From Shewanella sp. KT0246 (GTDB taxonomy: Bacteria > Pseudomonadota > Gammaproteobacteria > Enterobacterales > Shewanellaceae): a stretch of 41,177 nt of DNA. The DNA lies in the NCBI RefSeq assembly GCF_019654955.1, contig NZ_BPEV01000039.1, positions 1-41,177 on the forward strand. The letters run 5' to 3'. The translations under genes were made by a program, and so were the position numbers. Positions 17,475-25,509 of the stretch are shown here, in pieces. The first letter of the stretch is position 1; every line of letters begins with the position of its first letter. Below the pieces are notes generated by a model that was not told the DNA's origin, made no database searches, and saw only the letters and a list, made by a program, of their open reading frames with translations.

Positions 17475-17897
17475 TTAGTTTAATGCAATATAACTTTTAT
17501 TAATCATGCAGTTGCGCATTACTGTTACGTAGGCTTGTTCATTGGCTGCTTCGCGCTCCTTTTCCTGTTTTCGACCAGAAAGGCGACCTCCTACTACCCC
17601 TGCAGCAGCGCCAATTTTAGCCCCATCAGAGCCAGAACCACCACTGATAGCGCCAACAGCAGCTCCTGCCGCCGCTCCTTTAGCTGCGCCCTTAAGGCCA
17701 GAACCTTTTTTATCTTCAGTCGCTTTTTTTGAGCTATTTGCTACTTGCTGGCACTGAGTTAAGTCCGTTTGTGTTTGGGAGGTTGCTATATCCGAATAAC
17801 TAAAGATGAGCCCACTTCTTTGATCTGACAAAGAGCCTTGATTCGCACTCACAGAAAAAGAAAGCGCGATACAGCTAATTAAAAGTATCTTGTGCAT
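17475..17897 (-). CDS. Glycine-zipper envelope protein
   Basis: A 140-residue exported protein with a Sec signal peptide cleaved near SVSA. The central part (about 65-105) is a Gly/Ala-rich repeat, GLKGAAKGAAAGAAVGAISG followed by GAKIGAAAGVVGG, a glycine zipper of the kind that packs as helical hairpins in membranes. Two further cysteines flank it (LTQCQQV and MRNCMIN) and could form a disulfide. AAGG lies 8 bases before ATG 17897. It sits 32 bases after the unknown 146-residue gene and is probably the last gene of the patatin operon. The function is unknown; similar proteins occur as outer-membrane structural components. Confidence 0.8.
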   Translation of the reverse strand: MHKILLISCIALSFSVSANQGSLSDQRSGLIFSYSDIATSQTQTDLTQCQQVANSSKKATEDKKGSGLKGAAKGAAAGAAVGAISGGSGSDGAKIGAAAGVVGGRLSGRKQEKEREAANEQAYVTVMRNCMINKSYIALN

Positions 17898-17929
17898 TTA
17901 TTTACCTTATTTTATGTGTTCTATTTTCA

Positions 17930-18370
17930 TTAAGCTAAGCGGTGTTGTATTTTGCTTTCGCTGTGACAATTTGACTGCTCACTTTCTTCAGCAATACAGT
18001 TCAACATTGATTCATCGGTGGTTGTTATCGTGCCGTCTTCTATTTGTTTGAGTACCTCTCGCAAGTAATCATCATGTGCATGCTCCACTAGTTGTTTATA
18101 AATACTGACAATGTTTTCAATGATGACGAGCCGCTGCATACGATTTAACTGTAAACTTGAAACCGCGATAAGGCCTGAACGAGTATGTAGGTTCAGTTCC
18201 TGCTTCAATAAGTTAAAATCGTCTATTACGCCTTTGGGTAAGCCATAGGTGGACTCTAGATCCGTAGTGACTTCAATGACTTTTTCTAAACGGCTATTAA
18301 AGCTGCCGTTACTGCATAGAATATGAAGAGCACTTTTAAATACTTCTCGCGCTTCGGGGTATTGCATCAT
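17930..18370 (-). CDS. Unknown 146-residue cytoplasmic protein
   Basis: I recognise no family. The protein has no signal peptide or membrane helix and looks mostly helical, with a heptad-like stretch around LQLNRMQRLVIIENIVSIYK and an acidic region (REVLKQIEDGTITTTDESML) before the C-terminus. Cysteines are present (LHILCSNG, LNCIAEE, SNCHSE). GAGG lies 7 bases before the first of two consecutive ATGs. It is 33 bases downstream of the patatin gene and 32 bases upstream of the glycine-zipper gene, all on the same strand, so an operon is likely. A role as partner or regulator of the lipase is only a guess from position. Confidence 0.72.
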   Translation of the reverse strand: MMQYPEAREVFKSALHILCSNGSFNSRLEKVIEVTTDLESTYGLPKGVIDDFNLLKQELNLHTRSGLIAVSSLQLNRMQRLVIIENIVSIYKQLVEHAHDDYLREVLKQIEDGTITTTDESMLNCIAEESEQSNCHSESKIQHRLA

Positions 18371-18403
18371 ATCGCGCCTCTTAAATGTTAAGTGGAATGT
18401 TGG

Positions 18404-19600
18404 TTAAAGGTGGTTGCCAGTGACGTCAATGGTTAAGGAGTCAAACTCTGGCGGTCTATCAACCCACAGGGCATCTTGTGACATCTTTTCAAAGCCATAC
18501 TGAAACAGTTTTTGCATATGTTCTGGATTGAATTGTTCTTTGGTTTCATTAACTTCTTTGAAATCGTTATCGATATGAGCGAAATTAAATTCTATGTTGG
18601 CCTGATTAGCTTGGTTGTAGATCCTCATCACATCACTGCGGCCTTGATATTTAATAATGGTATTAAGTGATCGAGAGGAAATGGCCACCAATGAAGGTGT
18701 GACTTCCTGCCAGCTGGGCGAGAACTCGCCATTTCTGATCACATATAGCTGACGCTTTTTAGCTAAAACTCCTTTTTCTAAAGAGCTTGCTGAAACGGTA
18801 TCTGGTAGTAAAAAGACTTGTCTTGCTACGCCGCCATCGACGTGAAGCTCTTGGTAGCTTGTATCGCCATGTTCTACTTCTATTTGTACTGCAGGCATGG
18901 CTCCGGGTATCGCAGTGGAAGCGAGGATAATATCTTCAAAAAGCTTCTCTGAAGCCGCTGTATTTTGTGCTGCTATGGCGCCCATATTCCATACTGATAG
19001 GCGTTGGCTCTCAAGGTGAGTTGTCCCTATCAGTAATAAGCGGCCATGACGGTAACCTTCAGCGACAACACTCAAAAGTTCCGTATCAATAGTGTCGCGT
19101 ACTAGCTTTTCATATGGGCTAACATTGAGCATCGACATACTACGAAAAGCGGCGAGAAAGTCTTTGGCTTTAAATAGATCGTCATCACTAGAGTTAGTAT
19201 AGAAATCAACAATATGGTAATCATACTCAGTACCTAGGAATGCAAAAACGGCAAGAATAGCTCCTGTACTGACACCGGTGACTAAATCAAATTCTGGACG
19301 TGTGCCTTTTTCTGTCCAAGCAGATAAAATACCTGCTCCAAACGCGCCATTTGCGCCTCCGCCCGACAAAGCTAAGATTTCTAAAGAATCACTATGTGTT
19401 TTACGAGACATATAGTTATCAATAAAGGTTTCTAAGAACTCATAGCTGACGCGGGTATCGTTACCCCATGTGCGCGTATTGTCGACGCCAATTGGTTTGA
19501 CTTGCATGGCCAATGATTCAGGCACACCGTGGTGTTCAGGCACTGTGCTACAGCCTGCCAATGTGACCAAAAAGCCAAGGCTAAGTAATATCTTATTCAT
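18404..19600 (-). CDS. Patatin-like phospholipase, lipoprotein
   Basis: A lipid acyl hydrolase with a Ser-Asp dyad. From ATG 19600 the protein has 398 residues with the signal peptide MNKILLSLGFLVTLAGC, lipobox LAGC. The oxyanion loop is SGGGANGAFGAGIL (near 75), the nucleophile Ser111 lies in GVSTG, and Asp255 lies in DGG. An in-frame start at 19699 would add 33 residues before the signal peptide and hide it, so I reject it; AGG sits 8 bases before ATG 19600. It is the likely first gene of a three-gene operon with the unknown 146-residue protein and the glycine-zipper protein. Patatin lipoproteins act on membrane phospholipids; the substrate is not predictable. Confidence 0.9.
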   Translation of the reverse strand: MNKILLSLGFLVTLAGCSTVPEHHGVPESLAMQVKPIGVDNTRTWGNDTRVSYEFLETFIDNYMSRKTHSDSLEILALSGGGANGAFGAGILSAWTEKGTRPEFDLVTGVSTGAILAVFAFLGTEYDYHIVDFYTNSSDDDLFKAKDFLAAFRSMSMLNVSPYEKLVRDTIDTELLSVVAEGYRHGRLLLIGTTHLESQRLSVWNMGAIAAQNTAASEKLFEDIILASTAIPGAMPAVQIEVEHGDTSYQELHVDGGVARQVFLLPDTVSASSLEKGVLAKKRQLYVIRNGEFSPSWQEVTPSLVAISSRSLNTIIKYQGRSDVMRIYNQANQANIEFNFAHIDNDFKEVNETKEQFNPEHMQKLFQYGFEKMSQDALWVDRPPEFDSLTIDVTGNHL

Positions 19601-20035
19601 TTGAATGCCTAATAGTTTTGTATGAGCCGATGAGGTTGCAGCAAAGTCAGAAATAGATGCTGCCCCCCTTAAAGCTATAAGCAGAATAAAGGCAAACATG
19701 GAACTGAGAGTGGCTGAACACTAGTCGCTAACTGCTATTGTTTAATCAGCAGCGATTGATTAAGCGAAAGCTTATCGTGAGAAATATTAGGGGCTGGAAA
19801 TTGGACAATTCATATCACACAGAATTGAATTTTTGATAGCTTATATCCACAACGCAATTGTTATATATGGAAATGAAAAAGGCGGTTGTTAGGTTCTGGA
19901 TAAGTGCTAAAAACCATTTGGCAGGGCGAGATTTGGCGACAGCAGTTTTCTGTTTTAAATAAGAGAGCCAGCTTGAGTGATAGGGTTCACCCAAGTTATT
20001 TGGCTCATTATTTTATTTTGTTATTCAATACTTTA
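19601..20035. other. Intergenic region upstream of the patatin operon
   Basis: About 435 bases without a credible gene. The open frame at 19904-20104 overlaps the end of the flavin monooxygenase gene and has no support. I see no repeats or strong hairpins. It should contain the patatin operon promoter. Confidence 0.5.
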
Positions 20036-21127
20036 TTAACTCAGCACAGCACTTTGAGAGAGGTTGGCTTGCGCCTCGCTATTGTTAGAAATGTATTTCA
20101 TTAGGTAATCAGCATCCTTGTATACACCGCCAAGGGTGGCAGACCCTCGGGTGTAAAGCCAAGGTAGGCCGATGAAATATAAGCCCTCAACATCATTGCT
20201 GACGCCGCGATAATTACTGGGGTAATTCATTTCATCAAATGAGATACCATCAATCCAAAAAAAGTTAGGCTTAAAACCCGTAGCCCAGATAATGTTTTTA
20301 ATCGTGCTGATGCTGCCTTTTTGAAACGTTATAGTATCTTTCTCAGCAGATAAGGTTCGCCCCATGTGGATGACATTATCTTTAGCGAGTAAGGATTTAA
20401 CGTCAGTACCAATAACGGGCTGAACCCCATTACTTAGCCATTTGCCAATTTTGCTGTAGCGATTGACAGATAAAAATCCGATTTTAGTAAACCACCACCA
20501 TAAGGTTTTACCCAAAAAAGTTTGCGGTATTGCCTTAATTTGATCGGTACCTGAAAAATATGCCGTTCGGCCGGTATCTGCAATTTCCGATAAAATCTGC
20601 ACCCCAGAATCACCAGCGCCTACGACCAAGCAGTCACCATCTTGAAGCTGCTCTGCATTTTTATAATTTTCGCTATGCAGTTGAGTAACACCTTCGGCGA
20701 TATCGACATGACAAGCTGGAGTATACGGGGTATGAAATGGCCCTGTGGCAATAATCACTTGTTTTGCCTGAAACTGACTTGTGGCAGTTTTGATATCAAA
20801 AACACCATTAACTTTGGTGACAGAGGTGACTTTTTGGTTGAACTCAATCGGGATATTGAAGGTGTCTACGTAGCTTTTAAGGTAATCAGCGACTTGATAT
20901 TTATTCGGGTAAAAACCTTTTGGAAATGGGAATTTCATGCCGGGCAAATGGTTATATTCTGTGGGGGTAAATAGGGTTAACGAATCCCAGCGTTTTAACC
21001 AAGGGGCACCAATACAATCATTAGCATCGAGAATCAGATAATCTTTATTTTGTTGGCTTAAATTGTAAGCCATAGATAGCCCAGATTGGCCAGCGCCAAT
21101 GATGATGAAGTCTTTGATGGTGTTCAA
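20036..21127 (-). CDS. CzcO-like flavin-containing monooxygenase / oxidoreductase
   Basis: A 363-residue cytoplasmic flavoprotein with two dinucleotide-binding folds: FAD at GAGQSG (11-16) and NADPH at GAGDSG (170-175). APWLKRWDSLTLFTPTEYNH and IIWATGFKPN are typical of the CzcO / YhiN-like branch related to Baeyer-Villiger and flavin monooxygenases. The substrate is unknown. The name CzcO comes from metal-resistance operons, but no metal genes are nearby, so I do not infer that role. It stands alone between the patatin operon and the subtilase gene on the same strand. Confidence 0.87.
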   Translation of the reverse strand: MNTIKDFIIIGAGQSGLSMAYNLSQQNKDYLILDANDCIGAPWLKRWDSLTLFTPTEYNHLPGMKFPFPKGFYPNKYQVADYLKSYVDTFNIPIEFNQKVTSVTKVNGVFDIKTATSQFQAKQVIIATGPFHTPYTPACHVDIAEGVTQLHSENYKNAEQLQDGDCLVVGAGDSGVQILSEIADTGRTAYFSGTDQIKAIPQTFLGKTLWWWFTKIGFLSVNRYSKIGKWLSNGVQPVIGTDVKSLLAKDNVIHMGRTLSAEKDTITFQKGSISTIKNIIWATGFKPNFFWIDGISFDEMNYPSNYRGVSNDVEGLYFIGLPWLYTRGSATLGGVYKDADYLMKYISNNSEAQANLSQSAVLS

Positions 21128-21251
21128 CTGCGTATTTCTCGTTATTATTTTTGCGCGCTATTGTAGCAGAAGTGAACCTGTGCATCTGAAAAGCAATAAA
21201 ATTAGTCTTTGCTAAAGTGTAAAGGTGATTATTTTCAATAGGGTGTCAGTG

Positions 21252-21290
21252 AAATTGAAAAATGCCTGCCAGAGGGGAGCTGGCAGGCAT
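21252..21290 (-). terminator. Intrinsic terminator after the subtilase gene
   Basis: An 11-base perfect stem (ATGCCTGCCAG at 21262-21272 with 21280-21290) closes a 7-base loop. On the minus strand it is followed by TTTTTCAATTTC. It lies 33 bases past the stop codon. Confidence 0.85.
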
Positions 21291-21323
21291 GAATACACTA
21301 TAAAAAACTAATCAGAGTTAACG

Positions 21324-23759
21324 TTATTGAAACGTTAGCTGCCAATTATTAATGGTGCCAGTGTCGCGTCTTGCACTGTCCACAGCTTTTAGTGTCCAGT
21401 CGCCTGCAGACTCAACGCCCGTCATATCAACAGTGTAGGTTTTAACAATATCGTTAGCACTGCCACCACTATTGTCATGTAATACCGCCACTTGGCCTGT
21501 TGGGCTATATAGCTCGACTTTTAAGTCGCCAATGTAAGTATGGCTAATATTGACACTGACAGTGACTTCACCAGAGTCGCCTGTGCGAGCCGCTGATAAA
21601 GTACTGCTAACACCTACGCTACTGTTATCTGGGATGTTGTAGCTAGTGTTATTGGTGTAAGTTGCTGCTCCACCAGTACCACCACCTGAACCGCCACCAG
21701 AAGCTTCAGTATAATTAGCCACTAAGCTCACACCGCTAAATGCACTGTAACCACGAACCATCACGTGGTATATACCTGTTTGCACCGTTGTGATTGGACA
21801 TGACTCTACATTTCCGCCTTTCCAAGGACGGCAATCGTAACTGCTGGTGGTTGGTGCTGCACCATATTGAACGTATAAGTCTGCATCACCACTGCCACCA
21901 CTCATGCTAAAGCTTAAATCTGTTGCGCCTGCAGGCACATCGATAGTGTAAAACAGTTCATCACCTGTTCCGCCGCTCAGATTAGATTTAGCAACGCCAT
22001 TTACAAGCTCGTCATCGCCAACTCCCGTGCCAGGATCGGTAGGGCCAGTACATGAAGCATCTAGATAGGCTTTTGCTGCTTCTGCATCAACTAAACCATA
22101 ACCAGTTTGGTTATCACGACCTGCGATAGACAGGTCTTCAGCAGTGGCATTAAGCGCTGCTCGAATCTCTGCTGCACTACATTGCGGGTGATGACTCCAA
22201 ACTAACGTGGCAACACCTGAAACATGTGGCGTCGCCATTGATGTACCGTTGTAGTATTCATAATCTTCATTATCGGTATTCGTCACGGTGACAGAGGCGC
22301 CAACTTGATTGCGTAAAGCTAGGCCAGTTGCGCGATCAACAGATACAGATACAATCGGTGCTTCGTTATTACTGTCTACCAAAAACGGGTTTTGTAGTCC
22401 AGGTAATGCAGTATTACTGTAAACAATAGATGCACTAGCACCTGCTGATTCACAGGCTTTAACGGCATCGATATCTGGGTAGCTGCTACCTTGGTTACCG
22501 ACACGTTCAACTAAACAAATTTTATTACTCATATTGCCACAATTAAAGCTACTACCAGTGACCGAACATTCAGCTAATTCGCCAGTTGCAGTGCCGATAA
22601 ACGGTGTGCTGACATGAGACGATCCTGATAAAACATAACGGTTATGAGGCACAATACCGCTGTCAAAATAAGACTGACCATTGATGTTAATATCCGCTAA
22701 GCGTCCTTCGCCTCGTGTCACTGTTGATAAAATTGCTTCACCAGGGCCTGAGATTTCAACTTGGGCTGTGTATTGTGAAAACGCAGCGTGATCTTTGTTG
22801 CTATCAACCGCAGCAACCGACATTACAGAGTCGTAAGATGCAGGGTAACTCAAGGTGTCATTACCATCATTACCAGCTGCGGCAATGAGCAATACGCCGT
22901 TATTTTCATGGGCGGCTAGGGCGTTTCGTTCAGTATTACTAGAGCCCGTTCCCCCTAAACTCATGGTAACGACATCGGCATTGTTATTGACACAAGTATC
23001 TACCGCAGCAACAAGGTCTGAAGAGTAACCCCAGCCTGATGCATTAAACACTTTAATCACGTGAATATTGGCATTTTGATTTGGCATCACACCCACAACA
23101 CCTTCGTTGTTAGCGATTGCGGCAATGGTACCAGCAACGTGAGTACCATGGGCGTTGTTAGCGCCTGGTTCATACCAATTATTAGTGCCTGAGTTATTGG
23201 TTCCAGTGACGTTATTGGCATTAAGATCGTTATGGCCTAAATCGTAACCTGAATCGATAATACAAATGGTGCGATTGCCAGCTTGACTGTCACTGATTGC
23301 TGTTGCGCCCACATAGGTTTGACCCCATGGTGTGGTTTCTGACAGTAATCGACGTTGAACATCCTCTTCAACGTAATCAACATCAGCTCGGTATCTCAGT
23401 GCTTGTAAGTTTTTATTATCGAGTTTGACACTGTAGCTATTGCTACGGCCGATACGTTTCATTTCTTTAGCCGAAACGCTGTTCATTGCACGAAAATGCG
23501 AGAACACTTCGTTACTTCTCGGCTCGTACTGAGCATCGTCAATGGCATCAGAAGCGGCAGAGGTAGAAAATCCAGCTGCTGCAGCATTAGCGTTTTTAAA
23601 CTTAACGATATAGCGCTTAGGTAGAGGACTATGCTGGTTGAATTGAGGTGAATTACTATTCACATTTTGTGTGAATACAGGTGCCGCATTGAGACTGGCA
23701 GAGATCGAAAGCGCAAGAACTGAGAGTCCTAGCACTGTTGTTGCTTTGTTTTTAGTCAT
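21324..23759 (-). CDS. Secreted subtilisin-like serine protease with PA, PPC and P domains
   Basis: A secreted S8 endopeptidase of 811 residues. In order: signal peptide (to about 25); inhibitor I9 propeptide (about 48-135, RYIVKFKN through VDYVEEDV); catalytic domain with Asp169 (IDSGYD), His204 (HGTHVAGT), and Ser507 (GTSMATPHVSGVA); a PA domain inserted between His and Ser (about 370-490, CLVERVG through VSVDRATGLALRNQ); a PPC domain (about 590-690, DELFYTIDVPAGATDLSFSM); a Gly/Ser linker; and a P-domain (about 710-811, YNIPDNSSVGVSSTL through WQLTFQ). All three catalytic residues are present. Such enzymes degrade extracellular protein, and the C-terminal domains usually aid secretion, folding or substrate binding. 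It is a single-gene unit with its own terminator. Confidence 0.97.
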   Translation of the reverse strand: MTKNKATTVLGLSVLALSISASLNAAPVFTQNVNSNSPQFNQHSPLPKRYIVKFKNANAAAAGFSTSAASDAIDDAQYEPRSNEVFSHFRAMNSVSAKEMKRIGRSNSYSVKLDNKNLQALRYRADVDYVEEDVQRRLLSETTPWGQTYVGATAISDSQAGNRTICIIDSGYDLGHNDLNANNVTGTNNSGTNNWYEPGANNAHGTHVAGTIAAIANNEGVVGVMPNQNANIHVIKVFNASGWGYSSDLVAAVDTCVNNNADVVTMSLGGTGSSNTERNALAAHENNGVLLIAAAGNDGNDTLSYPASYDSVMSVAAVDSNKDHAAFSQYTAQVEISGPGEAILSTVTRGEGRLADININGQSYFDSGIVPHNRYVLSGSSHVSTPFIGTATGELAECSVTGSSFNCGNMSNKICLVERVGNQGSSYPDIDAVKACESAGASASIVYSNTALPGLQNPFLVDSNNEAPIVSVSVDRATGLALRNQVGASVTVTNTDNEDYEYYNGTSMATPHVSGVATLVWSHHPQCSAAEIRAALNATAEDLSIAGRDNQTGYGLVDAEAAKAYLDASCTGPTDPGTGVGDDELVNGVAKSNLSGGTGDELFYTIDVPAGATDLSFSMSGGSGDADLYVQYGAAPTTSSYDCRPWKGGNVESCPITTVQTGIYHVMVRGYSAFSGVSLVANYTEASGGGSGGGTGGAATYTNNTSYNIPDNSSVGVSSTLSAARTGDSGEVTVSVNISHTYIGDLKVELYSPTGQVAVLHDNSGGSANDIVKTYTVDMTGVESAGDWTLKAVDSARRDTGTINNWQLTFQ

Positions 23760-24155
23760 AACTATCTTCCATGTTATTCAGAGTAAAAAATTGTTTATTA
23801 TTATTTTTGCAGCGTAAAACTCTATTTGAGCAAGCTGCGGCGATCAATGCATCTCTAGTTGTTACAATTGTAAAATTTATGTGAATAATTATTGGCGGTT
23901 AAATAAGCTGTTTTTGTTACTGTGCGCTATTGAATAAATATTCACTATATTCTGGTGTTAATTGTTCTCTAAAGCGAAGTGTGTGATTTTATATTCAGTG
24001 ATATGCGGTATTTATAGTGAGGGGGTTACTAGAACAATGAGTAGAGAGCTAAACAAGAAGCATGATTAAGTAACTGATTTAAAGTAATAAAAAAAATATT
24101 AAAAATTTTGTTAATTTACATTAGGGAACCACAATATAGCTTTTATTAGTGCTTC
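23760..24155. other. Upstream region of the subtilase gene, no gene seen
   Basis: AT-rich non-coding sequence that should hold the protease promoter. I see no ORF with a Shine-Dalgarno and no strong hairpin. Confidence 0.5.
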
Positions 24156-24188
24156 AGCACTGACTTAGCACTGACTTAGCACTGACTT
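24156..24188. repeat. Short 11-bp tandem repeat
   Basis: AGCACTGACTT occurs three times head to tail (24156, 24167, 24178), followed by a partial copy AGCACT. It has the same 11-bp period as the larger, unrelated array 120 bases downstream. Confidence 0.9.
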
Positions 24189-24245
24189 AGCACTAAATGG
24201 CAGTCATTGAAGCGGAAGTTTACTGTCAGAAGACGCTAAAGGCTG

Positions 24246-24279
24246 TCTAATATCAAACAAGGGTTTTCTAATATCAAAC
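24246..24279. repeat. Direct repeat pair
   Basis: TCTAATATCAAAC occurs at 24246-24258 and again at 24267-24279, 21 bases apart (two helical turns). Confidence 0.75.
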
Positions 24280-24305
24280 GAGTTAAGTTGGTGGAAATAT
24301 TATCT

Positions 24306-24525
24306 TTAGGTATGGCTTAGATATGGCATAGGTATGGGTTAGGTATGGGTTAGGTATGGCATAGGTATGGGTTAGATATGGCATAGGTATGGGTTAGGTA
24401 TGGCATAGGTATGGGTTAGATATGGCATAGGTATGGGTTAGATATGGCATAGGTTTGGCTTAGATATGGCATAGGTTTGGCTTAGATATGGCATAGGTAT
24501 GGATTAGATATGGCATAGATATGGG
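24306..24525. repeat. Twenty-copy 11-bp tandem array
   Basis: Twenty consecutive 11-base units of consensus TTAGGTATGGG, with T/A at the first base, G/A at the fifth and C/G at the last. Variants such as TTAGATATGGC and ATAGGTATGGG alternate for much of the array, giving a 22-bp higher-order period. Decayed copies continue to about 24546. The plus strand has almost no C. The period is not a multiple of 3 and the array contains stop codons, so it is not coding. Spacers are absent, which excludes CRISPR. Confidence 0.95.
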
Positions 24526-24559
24526 GTAAATATAGTAGGGATATGTGAGTTTCGCTTTT

Positions 24560-24587
24560 CCTGTGTTGATAGCCCTGTGCTGATAGT
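24560..24587. repeat. 14-bp direct repeat, two copies
   Basis: CCTGTGTTGATAGC (24560-24573) is followed directly by CCTGTGCTGATAGT (24574-24587) and a 4-base start of a third copy. Confidence 0.7.
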
Positions 24588-24678
24588 CCTGAACAGATTC
24601 TCTTGTATCGGCTATTTTCATTGATATTTAGTGCAGGGGAATTAGCTGAGGAGCCTAATAACTAACATTCTCAAACCA

Positions 24679-24718
24679 ATAAAAAACACGGCACTAGTGG
24701 GCTCTAGTTGACCGTGTT
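24679..24718 (-). terminator. Intrinsic terminator of the DsbA-like gene
   Basis: AACACGG (24685-24691) pairs with CCGTGTT (24712-24718). An inner ACTAG/CTAGT helix extends the stem, and a T-rich run follows on the minus strand. It lies 27 bases past the stop. Confidence 0.85.
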
Positions 24719-24745
24719 CTATAGTTCGCAAATATTGGTCACAGA

Positions 24746-25354
24746 TTATTTAAACGCAGCAATCTCTTTTTTGACAGCATCTACAACAGCATGTGGGCTG
24801 CTGATGTATTTTGAATGGTCGATAAAAATAGCGTTATCGCCAACAGTCATTACCATAGCTGGGAAGTTAGCTGTACCAATCATTTGTTGGATTTCAGCAA
24901 TTCCTTCAAGGACATATTCCGCGTCCATACTCAGCTCATCTCTGAAAATTTTATTTGATGGCGATAGCTTAAATTGCTCCACAATATCCATGAAATCATG
25001 CTTGGTATTTAATGGATTGCCTTCAATAAAGTGCGCTCTTTGTAGGGCATTTAGCACTGGTAACTGTTTGTCAGCTTGTTTGCTTTGCATCCAGCCCATT
25101 AAGTTAGCGGTTTTTATTGAGCTTTTGGGACTATTAGCATAGCGAATATAATCTCGACCAAACTTAAGCCCACTGGCTCTTGCAGCAGCTTCCATTTGCT
25201 CTTCACCCGCGCTGTCTTTACCCGCATAGTGAGCTGCATGTAGCAAATGAGGCTTCATTTCTGGGAAAGCTTCTTGTAAAGCATTCACTATGGGAGTGGC
25301 CGCATAGCTCCAAGGGCAATGTGAGTCGTAGATAAAATAAAGCTCGGTGGTCAT
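24746..25354 (-). CDS. Cytoplasmic DsbA-family thioredoxin-fold protein
   Basis: A 202-residue thioredoxin-fold protein of the DsbA/FrnE-like branch. The active-site position reads CPWS (Cys13, Ser16), so only one catalytic cysteine remains, and the cis-proline loop is NFPAMV near residue 164. There is no signal peptide, so it should be cytoplasmic, unlike periplasmic DsbA. A single Cys suggests glutathione-dependent chemistry, as in related 2-hydroxychromene-2-carboxylate isomerases, or isomerase activity, rather than simple disulfide formation. The Shine-Dalgarno is weak. It is divergent from the efflux operon 155 bases away; a link to drug or oxidative stress is inference. Confidence 0.85.
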   Translation of the reverse strand: MTTELYFIYDSHCPWSYAATPIVNALQEAFPEMKPHLLHAAHYAGKDSAGEEQMEAAARASGLKFGRDYIRYANSPKSSIKTANLMGWMQSKQADKQLPVLNALQRAHFIEGNPLNTKHDFMDIVEQFKLSPSNKIFRDELSMDAEYVLEGIAEIQQMIGTANFPAMVMTVGDNAIFIDHSKYISSPHAVVDAVKKEIAAFK

Positions 25355-25509
25355 GAGTTGATTCTTGATTGAGTATCGATAAACCGATCCTAAATAGTTT
25401 GTCGGTAATATTCAATGTTTGTCAGCTGTATTCGTGCCCTTTGCAACCGTTAACCCTGTCTTAACCCCTCAATCGTTATGCTTTAGCCAATATTCGCGGG
25501 AGAGCATCA

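Noticed and set aside
19601..19699. N-terminal extension of the patatin-like protein
   Set aside because: It would bury the lipoprotein signal peptide 33 residues from the N-terminus.
19904..20104. 66-codon plus-strand ORF
   Set aside because: It overlaps the C-terminus of the flavin monooxygenase gene in antisense and has no Shine-Dalgarno.
24306..24525. CRISPR array
   Set aside because: The repeats are contiguous 11-base units with no unique spacers and no cas genes in the window.
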